From Chryseobacterium mulctrae (GTDB taxonomy: Bacteria; Bacteroidota; Bacteroidia; Flavobacteriales; Weeksellaceae), in contig NZ_VAJL01000001.1 of NCBI RefSeq assembly GCF_006175945.1, forward strand, positions 2,418,001-2,482,000: a stretch of 64,000 bases of DNA, written 5' to 3'. A program made the translations under genes and the position numbers. Below the pieces are notes generated by a model. The model ran no database searches. It was not told the DNA's origin and saw only the letters and a list, made by a program, of their open reading frames with translations. Position 1 is the stretch's first letter, and every line of letters starts with the position of its first letter. Positions 7,430 through 16,370 of the stretch are shown in pieces.

Positions 7430-8947
7430 ATGGCAACGAAAGCACTTTTCAATACGGTAGTCAATTGGTTTATCAAGCAGAGGATAGATCAGATTCAGCA
7501 TTTTATGGATTATCCTATCGAGACACAGAAAGGAATCCTGTTTTCTCAGTTATTCCATGCAGAAGACACGGAATACGGCAAGAAGTATGGGTTTAATTCT
7601 ATTTCAAGTTATCAGGATTTTAAAAATAAAGTTCCGATTGTTACTTATGAAGAATTTGAACCTTACGTTGAGCGCGCAAGACAAGGTTATAAAGACGTAA
7701 GTTGGCCTGGCTATATCAAGCATTTTGCAAAATCTTCCGGAACAACCAATGCCAAAAGTAAATTCATTCCTATTTCAGCAGAAAGCCTTGAATATTGCCA
7801 TATGAAAGCAGGAAAGGATATGGTTTCCATTTACGCTAATAATCATCCAGAAAATCAACTTTTCACCAATAAAAATTTACGCTTAGGCGGAAGCTCTGAA
7901 TTGTATGCAGATTTCAACACAAAATTCGGTGATCTTTCGGCTATTTTAATTGATAATCTTCCTTTTTGGGTTGAAATTACAACAACGCCAAGCAAGAAAG
8001 TTTCATTGATGGGAGAGTGGGAAAGTAAACTGAAAGCCATTGTTTCTGAAGTTAAAAATGAAGATGTAGGAAGTATTCTTGGAGTTCCAAGTTGGATGAT
8101 GGTTTTATTACAGAGAGTTTTAAAAGAAACTGATGTAAAAAATGTTTCTGAACTTTGGCCAAATCTGGAAGTGTTTTTTCACGGAGGAATTAGTTTTAAA
8201 CCTTATAAAGAGCAATATAAACCGATTATCGGGAAAGATATTAATTACTATGAAATCTATAATGCTTCTGAAGGATTTTTCGGAATTCAGGACAGATCGA
8301 ATAGTGACGAAATGCTTCTGATGCTCGATTACGGAATTTTCTATGAGTTTATTCCTATGGATGAGTTTCACCGTTCCAATCCAAAAGTAGTAAGTTTGGA
8401 AGGCGTAGAAGTCGGAAAAAACTATGCAATGGTGATTACAACCAATGGCGGACTTTGGAGGTATTTAATAGGAGATACTGTTATTTTCACTTCAATCAAT
8501 CCTTTCAGAATAAAAATTACCGGACGTACAAAACATTATATTAATGCTTTTGGGGAAGAATTGATGATTACCAATGTGGAATCTGCTTTAACGAAAGCTT
8601 GTCAGGAAACCAATTCTGCTGTAAAAGATTTTACCGGAGCTCCGATTTTTATGAAAGAAAATGAAAGCGGCGCCCATGAATGGATTTTTGAATTTAGTGA
8701 GCATCCCGAAAATTTAGATTTATTCACGGATATTTTTGATAGACATCTGAAAAGCATCAATTCTGATTACGAAGCCAAAAGATACAATAACATTACCCTG
8801 AAAAAACCGGTAGTGCATATTGCAAGACCCAATCTTTTCTATTGCTGGCTTGAATCTAAGGGTAAATTAGGCGGACAAAACAAAGTTCCGAGATTGAGTA
8901 ACGACAGAGAATATATTGATCCTTTATTGGAGCTAAATAAAGCATAA
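7430..8947 (+). CDS. GH3 auxin-responsive promoter family protein
   Basis: A 505-residue enzyme of the GH3 branch of adenylate-forming (ANL) enzymes. Plant GH3 proteins join amino acids to carboxylic acids such as auxin; the bacterial substrate is unknown. Visible motifs are the phosphate-binding SSGTTNAKSKFIPIS at about residues 104-118, the YNASEGFFGIQ adenylation motif, and YLIGDTVIF followed by ITGRTKHYINAFGEEL near the C-terminal domain. The length is complete. It stands alone between terminators, so its genomic context gives no clue to the substrate. Confidence 0.9.
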   Translation: MATKALFNTVVNWFIKQRIDQIQHFMDYPIETQKGILFSQLFHAEDTEYGKKYGFNSISSYQDFKNKVPIVTYEEFEPYVERARQGYKDVSWPGYIKHFAKSSGTTNAKSKFIPISAESLEYCHMKAGKDMVSIYANNHPENQLFTNKNLRLGGSSELYADFNTKFGDLSAILIDNLPFWVEITTTPSKKVSLMGEWESKLKAIVSEVKNEDVGSILGVPSWMMVLLQRVLKETDVKNVSELWPNLEVFFHGGISFKPYKEQYKPIIGKDINYYEIYNASEGFFGIQDRSNSDEMLLMLDYGIFYEFIPMDEFHRSNPKVVSLEGVEVGKNYAMVITTNGGLWRYLIGDTVIFTSINPFRIKITGRTKHYINAFGEELMITNVESALTKACQETNSAVKDFTGAPIFMKENESGAHEWIFEFSEHPENLDLFTDIFDRHLKSINSDYEAKRYNNITLKKPVVHIARPNLFYCWLESKGKLGGQNKVPRLSNDREYIDPLLELNKA

Positions 8948-8950
8948 AAA

Positions 8951-8972
8951 AACCGCAGAAATTTCTGCGGTT
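8951..8972. terminator. Bidirectional terminator after GH3 gene and leader-peptide gene
   Basis: Perfect stem AACCGCAGAAA / TTTCTGCGGTT flanked by A-run and T-run. It serves the rightward GH3 gene and the leftward small gene ending at 9004. Confidence 0.88.
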
Positions 8973-9003
8973 TTTATTATTTTAATAAGTTGATTTTATT
9001 TAA

Positions 9004-9156
9004 TCAACAAGCAAAGACAGAGCATCTTCCAAATGAATTTCTGCACATATTCCATCCGCATCCGTCATCTTCATCTTTTGGAACATAGCCTCCTTGTACT
9101 TTTTTCAGATTTTCTCTTGTGAGCTTTTTAGCTTTTAAAGCAGTTAGTTTTTTCAT
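9004..9156 (-). CDS. Double-glycine-leader microprotein, bacteriocin-like (RiPP-type) precursor
   Basis: A 50-residue reading frame, too short for most ORF callers. Residues 1-23 form a basic leader ending in LTRENLKKVQGG, the double-glycine pattern of class II bacteriocin and related precursors cleaved by C39-peptidase ABC transporters. The remaining 27 residues are acidic, then Gly/Cys-rich, with cysteines at 33, 38, 45 and 50, the last being the final residue. Start at 9156 is the only ATG preserving the leader. No modifying enzyme, immunity gene or C39 transporter is in the window. Bacteriocin-like short proteins with such leaders are known in Chryseobacterium; the function here is inferred. 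Confidence 0.7.
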   Translation of the reverse strand: MKKLTALKAKKLTRENLKKVQGGYVPKDEDDGCGWNMCRNSFGRCSVFAC

Positions 9157-9245
9157 AGTAACTTGTTTTGGTGATTTTTAGAAATCTAAATATACTACAA
9201 GTTTTACAAATAATTAGGGTTTTTAGCGAAAAAACAATCAAATGT

Positions 9246-9650
9246 TTACTTTTTAAGATCTTCTTTAAATTTTTTCGCACCATCCTCTACTTTCTGAGCT
9301 CCTTTTGCAGCTGCATCTTTTACATCTTTACTCACATCCTGAGCTCCAGACTTAATATCTTTCCCTACTTTATTGGCTTCGCTTTTAAGATCTTTTCCTG
9401 CAGCGTTGATATCCTCTTTTGCTTTCTGAGCAGTATTCTCTATTTTATCACCCGCATTATCTACGGTATTTTTAATATCGCTTTTTGCCTTATCTATTTT
9501 TGAGCTATCTACCAAGTCTGTACCGAGTTCTGTCGTCGTTGTCGTTGTTACAGATCCGTCAGGATTTTCAGTTTTTTCAGTTGTTGTTGACTTTGTACAT
9601 GCAACAAATAGTGTAGAAACGGCTACTGCTGCTAAAATGTGCTTTTTCAT
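9246..9650 (-). CDS. Lipoprotein with amphipathic helical repeats
   Basis: A 134-residue protein with a lipoprotein signal (MKKHILAAVAVSTLFVAC, lipobox Cys at about residue 18), a Thr-rich stretch, and then about 80 residues of repeated Ala/Lys/Asp helical segments (DIKNTVDNAGDKIENTAQKA, KDVKDAAAKGAQKV). This resembles LEA-like and YtxH-like stress proteins. I chose the ATG at 9650 because it begins a proper signal peptide; the upstream ATG adds 21 residues without support. It probably sits on the periplasmic face of a membrane; the role is unknown. Confidence 0.8.
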   Translation of the reverse strand: MKKHILAAVAVSTLFVACTKSTTTEKTENPDGSVTTTTTTELGTDLVDSSKIDKAKSDIKNTVDNAGDKIENTAQKAKEDINAAGKDLKSEANKVGKDIKSGAQDVSKDVKDAAAKGAQKVEDGAKKFKEDLKK

Positions 9651-9745
9651 TGTGTATATTTTTAATGTTGATTTAAATGAATAGATGATGTGTTTAAACG
9701 AAAAAAGAAACAAAAAATTTTCTTTTACGATAAAAAATGATTTAA

Positions 9746-10078
9746 TTATTCCTGTTTGAGTTCTGTTGCATTTTCAGAAGCTTTTAGTTTTTTCTCTGCT
9801 TCAGCTTTCTTTTTATTTTCTTTTTCAAGTTCTTCGGTAATTCTTTTTTCTTCTTGTTGCAATTTTAAGACCTCTTTTAAAGAATCCTGATATTTTTGTG
9901 AAGACATTCTTATTTGTCTTGCAATATCAACTGATGTAGCGCCTGCCGAAAAAGAATCTATTGCGGTGGTGTCGTATTTTACTTTTAATTCCTGAACGTT
10001 ATTCACAACGGGTTCTCGCTGAGAACAGGCAACCGTTGATAAAGATAAAATGACACTGGCAAAAATCACATTTTTCAT
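9746..10078 (-). CDS. Small coiled-coil lipoprotein
   Basis: A 110-residue product with a lipoprotein signal peptide (LSLSTVAC, Cys at about residue 18) and a C-terminal half rich in Lys and Glu that should form a coiled coil (LKLQQEEKRITEELEKENKK). I do not recognise a family. It starts 4 bases after the stop of the adjacent EEP gene, so it is probably the last cistron of the mutL operon. Confidence 0.8.
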   Translation of the reverse strand: MKNVIFASVILSLSTVACSQREPVVNNVQELKVKYDTTAIDSFSAGATSVDIARQIRMSSQKYQDSLKEVLKLQQEEKRITEELEKENKKKAEAEKKLKASENATELKQE

Positions 10079-10082
10079 GCGA

Positions 10083-11069
10083 CTAATTTAATAGAAATTC
10101 AGCAATTACAGGATAATGATCTGATAATTTTACAGAATAATCTACTTTATAACTTTTGGGAATAATGCTGCTCGATGCAAAAATATAATCTATTCTCAGT
10201 GGAAATTTATAATCATGAAAACTTGTAGAACTTCCATTTCCTGCTTTTACAAAGGCATCATCTAAGTTTTTGCCTAAATTATAGTATTCCCAGGAATTAG
10301 GAACGGAATTAAAATCTCCAGCAAGAATCACCGGATAAGGCGAATTATCAACTGCTTTTCTGATTTTTTTCACCTGATCTTCATGTGTTCTGAAAGTAGG
10401 AATTAGTCTTGAAAAAAGAGCTTCCATTTTATTGTTTTCCTTTTTCTCGGAGTTTTCATCTTCCATTCCAAGCATGTTTTTATTTAATCTAAAAGGTTCC
10501 AGATAAACATTTACAACTCTTACGATTTTACCATTGATATCAATATCAGCAAAAAAAGAATTGCCTTTAGAAGCATCATTGATTAAGTCTCCCTGTCTCA
10601 AAATTTTGTGTTTGGTTTTTAATATCACCGAAGGATATTTTACCAAATCGCTTCTGAGTGCTCTGTTGGTGTCTTTTTCCTGAACCAGAATGATGTCGGC
10701 ATTTTGATCTCGGATATATTTTTTTACATTATTCCAACCCAAACTTCCATATTTCACGTTGTAGGTTAAAACTTTTATATCTGTTTTGGCAGAAGTAATA
10801 TTGCTGTTTTGCGGTGAGAAATTTACCCATCGTCTTACGGGATTATAAAAAATAAATGTTGAAAAAATAAAAATGAGAGCAATTTTTTTTCTTTTAATTA
10901 TCCAAATAAGTGTAAATAAAAGATGGGCTAAAATTAAATAAGGAAAACCTAATGAAAGAAGATTAAGCTTGCTGAAATAATTAGGAGTTATCCAAGCGTT
11001 TGCAAATGTGCTGATTAACAGTGTTAAAACAACTAAATGGATAAAAAGTAAAAAGGGAAACCGCTTCAT
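10083..11069 (-). CDS. Membrane-anchored endonuclease/exonuclease/phosphatase (EEP) family protein, copy 1
   Basis: A 328-residue protein with three N-terminal membrane segments (residues about 5-85) and a metal-dependent EEP phosphohydrolase domain. Catalytic landmarks are LTYNVKYG, the metal-binding glutamate in LVQEKD, AGDFNSVPNSWEY, and the terminal SDHYPVI. Substrates in this superfamily range from DNA to phospholipids and cannot be predicted; the anchor places the domain at the membrane. The next gene upstream (11139-12131) is a paralogue with the same layout, showing tandem duplication. Confidence 0.88.
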   Translation of the reverse strand: MKRFPFLLFIHLVVLTLLISTFANAWITPNYFSKLNLLSLGFPYLILAHLLFTLIWIIKRKKIALIFIFSTFIFYNPVRRWVNFSPQNSNITSAKTDIKVLTYNVKYGSLGWNNVKKYIRDQNADIILVQEKDTNRALRSDLVKYPSVILKTKHKILRQGDLINDASKGNSFFADIDINGKIVRVVNVYLEPFRLNKNMLGMEDENSEKKENNKMEALFSRLIPTFRTHEDQVKKIRKAVDNSPYPVILAGDFNSVPNSWEYYNLGKNLDDAFVKAGNGSSTSFHDYKFPLRIDYIFASSSIIPKSYKVDYSVKLSDHYPVIAEFLLN

Positions 11070-11138
11070 GAATTCAAATGTTTGTTTAGTAACAAAAATT
11101 CTGCCAATCAGCGTTTTATGAAATTTAAATAGTTAGTT

Positions 11139-12131
11139 TTATTCAATTTTAAAAGTAGCAATCACTGGAAAATGATCAGAAAGATTTACAGAGCGATCAA
11201 CTTTGTAACTTACCGGTTTTATAGATTCTGAAGTAAAAATATAATCTATTCTTAAAGGGTATTTGTAATCATGAAAACTTGTTCCACTTCCTCTGCCTAC
11301 TTCGTAGAAAGCATCTTTTAATCCTTCTGAAGTTTTATAGTATTCATAAGAATTAGGAACTGCATTAAAATCTCCTGCAACAATTACAGGATAAGGAGAA
11401 GCATCAATACTTTTTCTGATAATTTGAACTTGTTCTTGGTGAGATTTAAAAGTCGGAATCAGTCTTTTAACTAAATCTTTTACTTTTTGCTCATCTTCCT
11501 CGCTGTTTCCGTTAAGCTTTACCATGCTTTTTACAACACCGAAAGATTCTAAATGAACATTCATGACACGATAAATTTTGCCTCTAATTTCAAGATCTAC
11601 TTGTTCGCACTGTACAGTTATATCTCTATTAGGAAGACCTTCAAATAGATTTTTACGGGAAATAATTTTATAATGTGTATAAAGTGATACGACAGGAATA
11701 CTGTTCTTTCCAGTAAGGTTTTGAAGTTTTAATTCTCCTCCGTTTTCTTGAACAAAAACTAGATCTGCTTTTTGATCATCAATATATTTTTGTATTTCAT
11801 CTTTACCTAATAAAGTACCGGCTTTTATATTAAACGTAAGAATTTTAAGGTTTGCTGTTTCCTTACTTTCGGAAGAATAATTAACCCATCTTTTAACAGG
11901 ATTCAGAAAAAATAAACCTAAAAACATAAAGACAAATGCTCTTTTTTTCCAGCTGAAAATCCAGAAGAACGTGAGAATAACATATCCGATAACTAAAATA
12001 GGAAAACCTAAAGACAGTAAATTAAACCAAGGAAAAATTTTCGGTGGAATATAAGCATTCAGTAAAACTCCTGTTAACAGAAATAATAATCCTAAATGCA
12101 GTATTAAAAGTATTAATCGGAAAATTTTCAC
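11139..12131 (-). CDS. Membrane-anchored endonuclease/exonuclease/phosphatase (EEP) family protein, copy 2
   Basis: A 330-residue paralogue of the neighbouring gene, with the same three membrane helices and EEP domain. Motifs are LTFNIKAG, the catalytic-site glutamate in FVQENGG, AGDFNAVPNSYEY and SDHFPVI. All key residues are intact. It begins 6 bases after the rhomboid stop codon, so the two are co-transcribed. Confidence 0.88.
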   Translation of the reverse strand: MKIFRLILLILHLGLLFLLTGVLLNAYIPPKIFPWFNLLSLGFPILVIGYVILTFFWIFSWKKRAFVFMFLGLFFLNPVKRWVNYSSESKETANLKILTFNIKAGTLLGKDEIQKYIDDQKADLVFVQENGGELKLQNLTGKNSIPVVSLYTHYKIISRKNLFEGLPNRDITVQCEQVDLEIRGKIYRVMNVHLESFGVVKSMVKLNGNSEEDEQKVKDLVKRLIPTFKSHQEQVQIIRKSIDASPYPVIVAGDFNAVPNSYEYYKTSEGLKDAFYEVGRGSGTSFHDYKYPLRIDYIFTSESIKPVSYKVDRSVNLSDHFPVIATFKIE

Positions 12132-12137
12132 AAGATA

Positions 12138-12866
12138 TTATTTGAATCGGTATAAGTGTTTTTTCCAGATTTTAGCTAAAATAAATCCTACAATTGCACC
12201 TCCAACGTGAGCTAAATGAGCAATTCCACCACCATTTCCGCTAATTCCTAAATAAATTGAACCTATTATCACAATAGGAAGTACATATTTTACTTTTACG
12301 GGAATGGGAATAAACATAATTCCAATTCTTGCTTCTGGGTATAGAGTAGCAAATGCGGCAATAACTCCGAAAATTGCTCCAGAAGCACCAACCATTCTAC
12401 CAGTTAAAGCTAAATATAAGTTTAACTCTGTTTCTGTTGATGAAAATGAATTGGGATTAAAGCCATATTTACTCATATCTGCCTCTTCATATATTTTTTG
12501 AATATCAACATTGGAATTTGTATACAGTTCGGCAGTCCATTGTTGGATTTCGTAAAAATTCCACAAATTGAAAAGAAAAAAAGCACCTAAACCACTTAAA
12601 AAGTATAAAATTAAATATTTCTTATCTCCTAATGACTGCTCTAAAATAGGTCCAAAACTGTATAATGTAAACATATTGAAAAGTATGTGCATTAGACTTC
12701 CATGCATAAACATGTGAGTAATAATTTGCCAAGATTGGAAATTGGGCGAAAAAGGATAATATCCTGCAAGATAATAATCTAATTGTGGCAACAAGAATGC
12801 TGCTAAATAAACAACAACATTTATTATAATTAAATTTCGGGTAATCGGCGGTATATTATTAAACAT
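12138..12866 (-). CDS. Rhomboid family intramembrane serine protease
   Basis: A 242-residue polytopic membrane protein that cleaves transmembrane helices. The catalytic serine is Ser162 in GASGAIFG and the partner histidine is His220 in AHLAHVGG; the HMFMHGSLMHILFNM segment (residues 51-65) is the conserved loop-1/TM2 region. A roughly 50-residue hydrophilic insertion between about 105 and 150 is longer than in E. coli GlpG. The gene starts 4 bases after the mutL stop; mutL-rhomboid linkage is common in flavobacteria. Confidence 0.94.
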   Translation of the reverse strand: MFNNIPPITRNLIIINVVVYLAAFLLPQLDYYLAGYYPFSPNFQSWQIITHMFMHGSLMHILFNMFTLYSFGPILEQSLGDKKYLILYFLSGLGAFFLFNLWNFYEIQQWTAELYTNSNVDIQKIYEEADMSKYGFNPNSFSSTETELNLYLALTGRMVGASGAIFGVIAAFATLYPEARIGIMFIPIPVKVKYVLPIVIIGSIYLGISGNGGGIAHLAHVGGAIVGFILAKIWKKHLYRFK

Positions 12867-12870
12867 CTAC

Positions 12871-14649
12871 TTAAAATTTATTTTTAAAATCATTAAACGG
12901 AACTTCATAAAAACATCTTTTTCCGTTAGGTAAAAATTCTGGGAAGCCCAATGCTGTAAAATCTTTAATCAATTGTTCAGCATCTGCTTTATAGATAAAA
13001 TCAAAACGGGATTTCGACTGCATTTTGTTCCATTGATTCTGATAAAACTGTAAAAACTCTTCCTCAGTTTTATATTCTAAAACTTCAAAAAGATTCTCCA
13101 GAAATTTCATCACCTGAGATTCTTTCAATCCTTCAGGAACCGCATCAATACTTAAAACGCTGTCGTGATTGATGCTCATTTCAAACCCAAGTTCTGGAAG
13201 ATATTTTTTTATTGCTTTGTACTTGATCTTTTCAGTCTCGTTCATATGATACTCTAACGAAAACAAAAGAGACTGTCTGTTTGTAGATTTTTTTGATTTT
13301 TTATTGCTTTCTGCCACCAAAAGACGGTGCATTCTACCCAGATCGAGCATTAATGTAGAATCTCCTTTATTGAAAAGCCAATATCCGTTGGGAAGTCGCA
13401 TCAAATCTTCATCAAAATCCTCATCTTCAAATAAATTTATTTTTGAAGGCTCTGCAGAAATGTTCTGATGATACATTTTTGTAAGATTCTGAATTTCTAT
13501 TTGCGGATTTCCTCTTTCTTCCAAAAAAGGATTGTAATCTCGGTCTACAATTATTTCAGGCATTTTGAGATTTCCAATGTTGTTGCTTTTGCTGGGAAAG
13601 CTTTTCTGCATCATTTCATCAAGTTGCGGATCTCTTTCAAAATCTAAACTTGGTGCAATATTGTAAATTCCTAAAGCACGTTTGATAGTAGAACGGAGCA
13701 AAGCAAAAATAAGATGCTCATCTTCAAATTTTACTTCCGTTTTCTGAGGATGAATATTAACATCAATTTTTTCCGGATCTAATTCAAGAAAAAGAAAAAA
13801 TGTAGGAATGTATCCAGGTAAAAGCAATCCTTCAAAAGCTTCCTGAACTGCTTTGTTGAAATATGGACTTTTAAAAAATCTTCCATTTACAAAAAGGAAC
13901 TGTTCGCCACGGGTTTTCTTAGCACCTTCCGGTTTTGCTACAAAGCCATGAAGTTTACACCAGATAATATCTTCTTTTATAGGAATCAGTTGTGGATGAA
14001 GCTTTCTGCCGAAAATATCAACAATTCGCTGCATCTGAGTTCCTTTTCTCAATTTGAAAATAGGCTCGTCATCATGAAAAAGTGAAAACTCTAAACCTTC
14101 GTGAGCTAAAGCAACACGCTGAAATTCATCAATGACATGACGGAATTCAATATTATTATTTTTAAGAAACTTTCTTCTTGCCGGAACATTATAGAAAAGG
14201 TTTTTAACTAAAAAATTAGAACCTTCCGAAGTCTGCGTTGGTTCCTGAAACTGAAAAACTCCGCCTTCAATGTAAATATTGGTTCCTAATGCAGCGTCTT
14301 TTTGTTTAGTCTTTAATTCTACCTGAGAAACGGCAGCAATAGAAGCCAAAGCTTCACCGCGGAATCCTTTGGTTGCTATTTTAAATATATCTTCAGTTCC
14401 TCTTATTTTTGATGTGGCGTGTCTTTCAAAAGACATTCTTGCATCGGTCTCAGACATTCCTTTTCCATCATCAACAACCTGAATAAGGTTTTTCCCGGCA
14501 TCTCTTATAATCAGCTCTATTTTTGTAGCTCCCGCATCGATAGAGTTTTCCAAAAGCTCTTTTACAATAGATGCAGGACGCTGCACCACCTCACCGGCTG
14601 CGATTTGGTTGGCTACATGATCGGGTAAAAGCTGAATAATATCTGACAT
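12871..14649 (-). CDS. mutL: DNA mismatch repair protein MutL, endonuclease motif degenerate
   Basis: Mismatch-repair ATPase that links MutS to downstream excision. The GHKL ATPase domain is intact: ELLENSIDAGATK at about residues 31-43, DDGKGM, SFERHATSKI and TKGFRGEALASI. In the C-terminal dimerisation domain the usual DQHA(X)2E(X)4E metal-binding motif is replaced by LDLGRMHRLLVAE, and the final C-P-H-G-R-P motif by LPNGKRCFYEVPF. This copy therefore appears unable to nick DNA itself. Length (592) is normal. It is the first gene of a five-gene leftward operon. Confidence 0.95.
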   Translation of the reverse strand: MSDIIQLLPDHVANQIAAGEVVQRPASIVKELLENSIDAGATKIELIIRDAGKNLIQVVDDGKGMSETDARMSFERHATSKIRGTEDIFKIATKGFRGEALASIAAVSQVELKTKQKDAALGTNIYIEGGVFQFQEPTQTSEGSNFLVKNLFYNVPARRKFLKNNNIEFRHVIDEFQRVALAHEGLEFSLFHDDEPIFKLRKGTQMQRIVDIFGRKLHPQLIPIKEDIIWCKLHGFVAKPEGAKKTRGEQFLFVNGRFFKSPYFNKAVQEAFEGLLLPGYIPTFFLFLELDPEKIDVNIHPQKTEVKFEDEHLIFALLRSTIKRALGIYNIAPSLDFERDPQLDEMMQKSFPSKSNNIGNLKMPEIIVDRDYNPFLEERGNPQIEIQNLTKMYHQNISAEPSKINLFEDEDFDEDLMRLPNGYWLFNKGDSTLMLDLGRMHRLLVAESNKKSKKSTNRQSLLFSLEYHMNETEKIKYKAIKKYLPELGFEMSINHDSVLSIDAVPEGLKESQVMKFLENLFEVLEYKTEEEFLQFYQNQWNKMQSKSRFDFIYKADAEQLIKDFTALGFPEFLPNGKRCFYEVPFNDFKNKF

Positions 14650-14763
14650 AAGTGGGTAATGAACTTACAAAAATAGGCAAAGCAAATAAGATTTAAAACA
14701 GTAAAACAATGATTTAAGATTAAGTTATCCCTAACTTTTACACAATCCTATTAAAAAAAGCCC

Positions 14764-14783
14764 CTAATTGTATAACAATTAAG
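14764..14783 (-). terminator. Likely terminator after the YoaK-type gene
   Basis: CTAATTGT / ACAATTAAG with a 3-base loop, set inside GGGGCT repeats with a seven-T run on the minus strand (14753-14760). Geometry is slightly loose, with four bases between stem and T-run. Confidence 0.5.
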
Positions 14784-14837
14784 AGCCCCAAACTAAGTAT
14801 ATACAATTTGTGCTGTCCAAATTTTAATCAATGATCG

Positions 14838-15692
14838 TCACATCATTTTTTCTTCTAAGACCAGTTTAGATTTTTCCGGTCGTTTTTGTTTCATTACCAC
14901 TTCGGCGCTTCCATGTATTCTGTCGTACAAATAAGCCATCAGATTGGGTTTTTTATAGATTTTCGAATATCTGTAGCTCGTATAAAAGTGTCTCAGATGA
15001 ATTTTATAAAGATCATATCCGATAACGACTACCAAGCAAACGCTGATTACATAAAATACACTGAATTCCAGATAATAATAAGTTAATCCTGAAAACACCG
15101 CTCCTGTAACATAAGCCAACATAACACTTGATAAAAGCTTTGCTCTTGCAATCAGCTCCGGGTTTTTTCTGTATTTTTTGTGCGTAAACATAGACATCAG
15201 AATCCCCAAGTCGGTTGTTGTTCCGGTAAGGTGGGTTGTTTTTACCAAAAAGTTGGAAATGCTTGCCGTTAAACCGTTCTGTAAACCGGTTGCAAAAAGC
15301 ATTAAAGCGACCAGATATTCTGCTTCTTCCAATGTTTTCTGATAATAAAACTGTCCGTAAATTCCTACTGCCAAAAGACATAAAATCTCAAGAACAATCG
15401 GCATTGCGTGCGCAAAATATTTACTTTTTCTGTTGAAATTGATAACGAAAAAGTTGGCGGTAAAACTACCGAAAAAGAATAGGAAGATCCAGGCTCCGAC
15501 AACGGCAACCTGATTCCAGTTTCCTTTGCTTATTTCTGCTGCAAAAACGGCATAATGTCCCGTTACGTTTGAGGTAAATGAGAGAAATATTAATAGAGAT
15601 GCAATATTTATAGTTCCTGCCGTAAAGGCAGTCAGCGTCCCCAGTTTTATGTTGTCTCCCAACGTCCTGCTGTTACTATAATTTCTTAACAT
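14838..15692 (-). CDS. YoaK family (DUF1275) membrane protein
   Basis: A 284-residue polytopic protein with about six hydrophobic segments. Family signatures are SNVTGHYA near residue 40 and HLTGTTTDLG near residue 160. The function of DUF1275 proteins is not established; a transporter role is often suggested. The cytoplasmic C-terminal tail is basic. It is followed by a USP-like gene upstream (34-base gap), which may be co-transcribed. Confidence 0.87.
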   Translation of the reverse strand: MLRNYSNSRTLGDNIKLGTLTAFTAGTINIASLLIFLSFTSNVTGHYAVFAAEISKGNWNQVAVVGAWIFLFFFGSFTANFFVINFNRKSKYFAHAMPIVLEILCLLAVGIYGQFYYQKTLEEAEYLVALMLFATGLQNGLTASISNFLVKTTHLTGTTTDLGILMSMFTHKKYRKNPELIARAKLLSSVMLAYVTGAVFSGLTYYYLEFSVFYVISVCLVVVIGYDLYKIHLRHFYTSYRYSKIYKKPNLMAYLYDRIHGSAEVVMKQKRPEKSKLVLEEKMM

Positions 15693-15726
15693 TTTACTTA
15701 AATTTTAAATAGTTTATTTAAAGTCA

Positions 15727-16224
15727 TTAAACTTCCACAAAAACTTCCGCCAATCTGCCTTTTTCTGGCATAAATTGAGGAGTTCCGAATACCATTTCGT
15801 GAGACGTCAATTCTTTACATTTTTTGATGTAAGGATTCAGATCGAATTTTCCTTTGGTATTTTTATTTTTAAGCGAAGGCGAGTAGTATGCTTCTGAAAT
15901 TTCTTCAGCTTTCACATAATTATTGAATGCTCTCTGGAAGCTTCCTGAGAAAACGTCGCAAACAATTTTGTGAACCAGATGTGGATATTTATTAACGATA
16001 ATTCCGTAAGCATCACAAAATTCCTGAGTTCTTATTTTACTGAAAATAGTAGATTTTGTGGTAAAAAGAAGATCTCTGATAGAATCTCCCATGTCGTAAC
16101 CCGATACTAATAAAATTTTGTATTGAGTATCATTTTCTTCTGCGTTTTTCTCTTTTAAAACTCTTTTTAAAATGTTAAGAGACTCAAGAGAATAATCTGT
16201 TGCTATTAAAATGGTTTTGATCAT
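15727..16224 (-). CDS. Universal-stress-protein-like protein
   Basis: A 165-residue cytoplasmic protein. The start MIKTILIATDYSLESLNIL is the first strand and helix of a universal stress protein / HUP-type Rossmann fold. The rest diverges: I see no G-2X-G-9X-G ATP-binding motif, and the C-terminal part carries YYSPSL and a Lys-rich linker not typical of UspA. The function is unknown; stress linkage is inferred from the fold only. Confidence 0.7.
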   Translation of the reverse strand: MIKTILIATDYSLESLNILKRVLKEKNAEENDTQYKILLVSGYDMGDSIRDLLFTTKSTIFSKIRTQEFCDAYGIIVNKYPHLVHKIVCDVFSGSFQRAFNNYVKAEEISEAYYSPSLKNKNTKGKFDLNPYIKKCKELTSHEMVFGTPQFMPEKGRLAEVFVEV

Positions 16225-16370
16225 ATCTTTAGATTTAGTTGTGTAACATCTTTTTGATGATACAAAACTATATCTGTAAGATTAGAAGATCTTTGGAACG
16301 AAATTAAAATGTAATTAAAGAGATTAAAATGAGATTAGAATTTCATTTTAAGAAAAGCTTCTTTTTGAAG

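Noticed and set aside
9168..9503. Plus-strand hydrophobic frame of 111 residues
   Set aside because: It is antisense to the helical lipoprotein gene; the hydrophobic residues arise from its Lys/Asp-rich codons read backwards.
12871..14649. Possible frameshift or sequencing error explaining the missing MutL endonuclease motif
   Set aside because: The reading frame is uninterrupted at normal length and both motif regions are replaced by ordered sequence rather than by out-of-frame residues.
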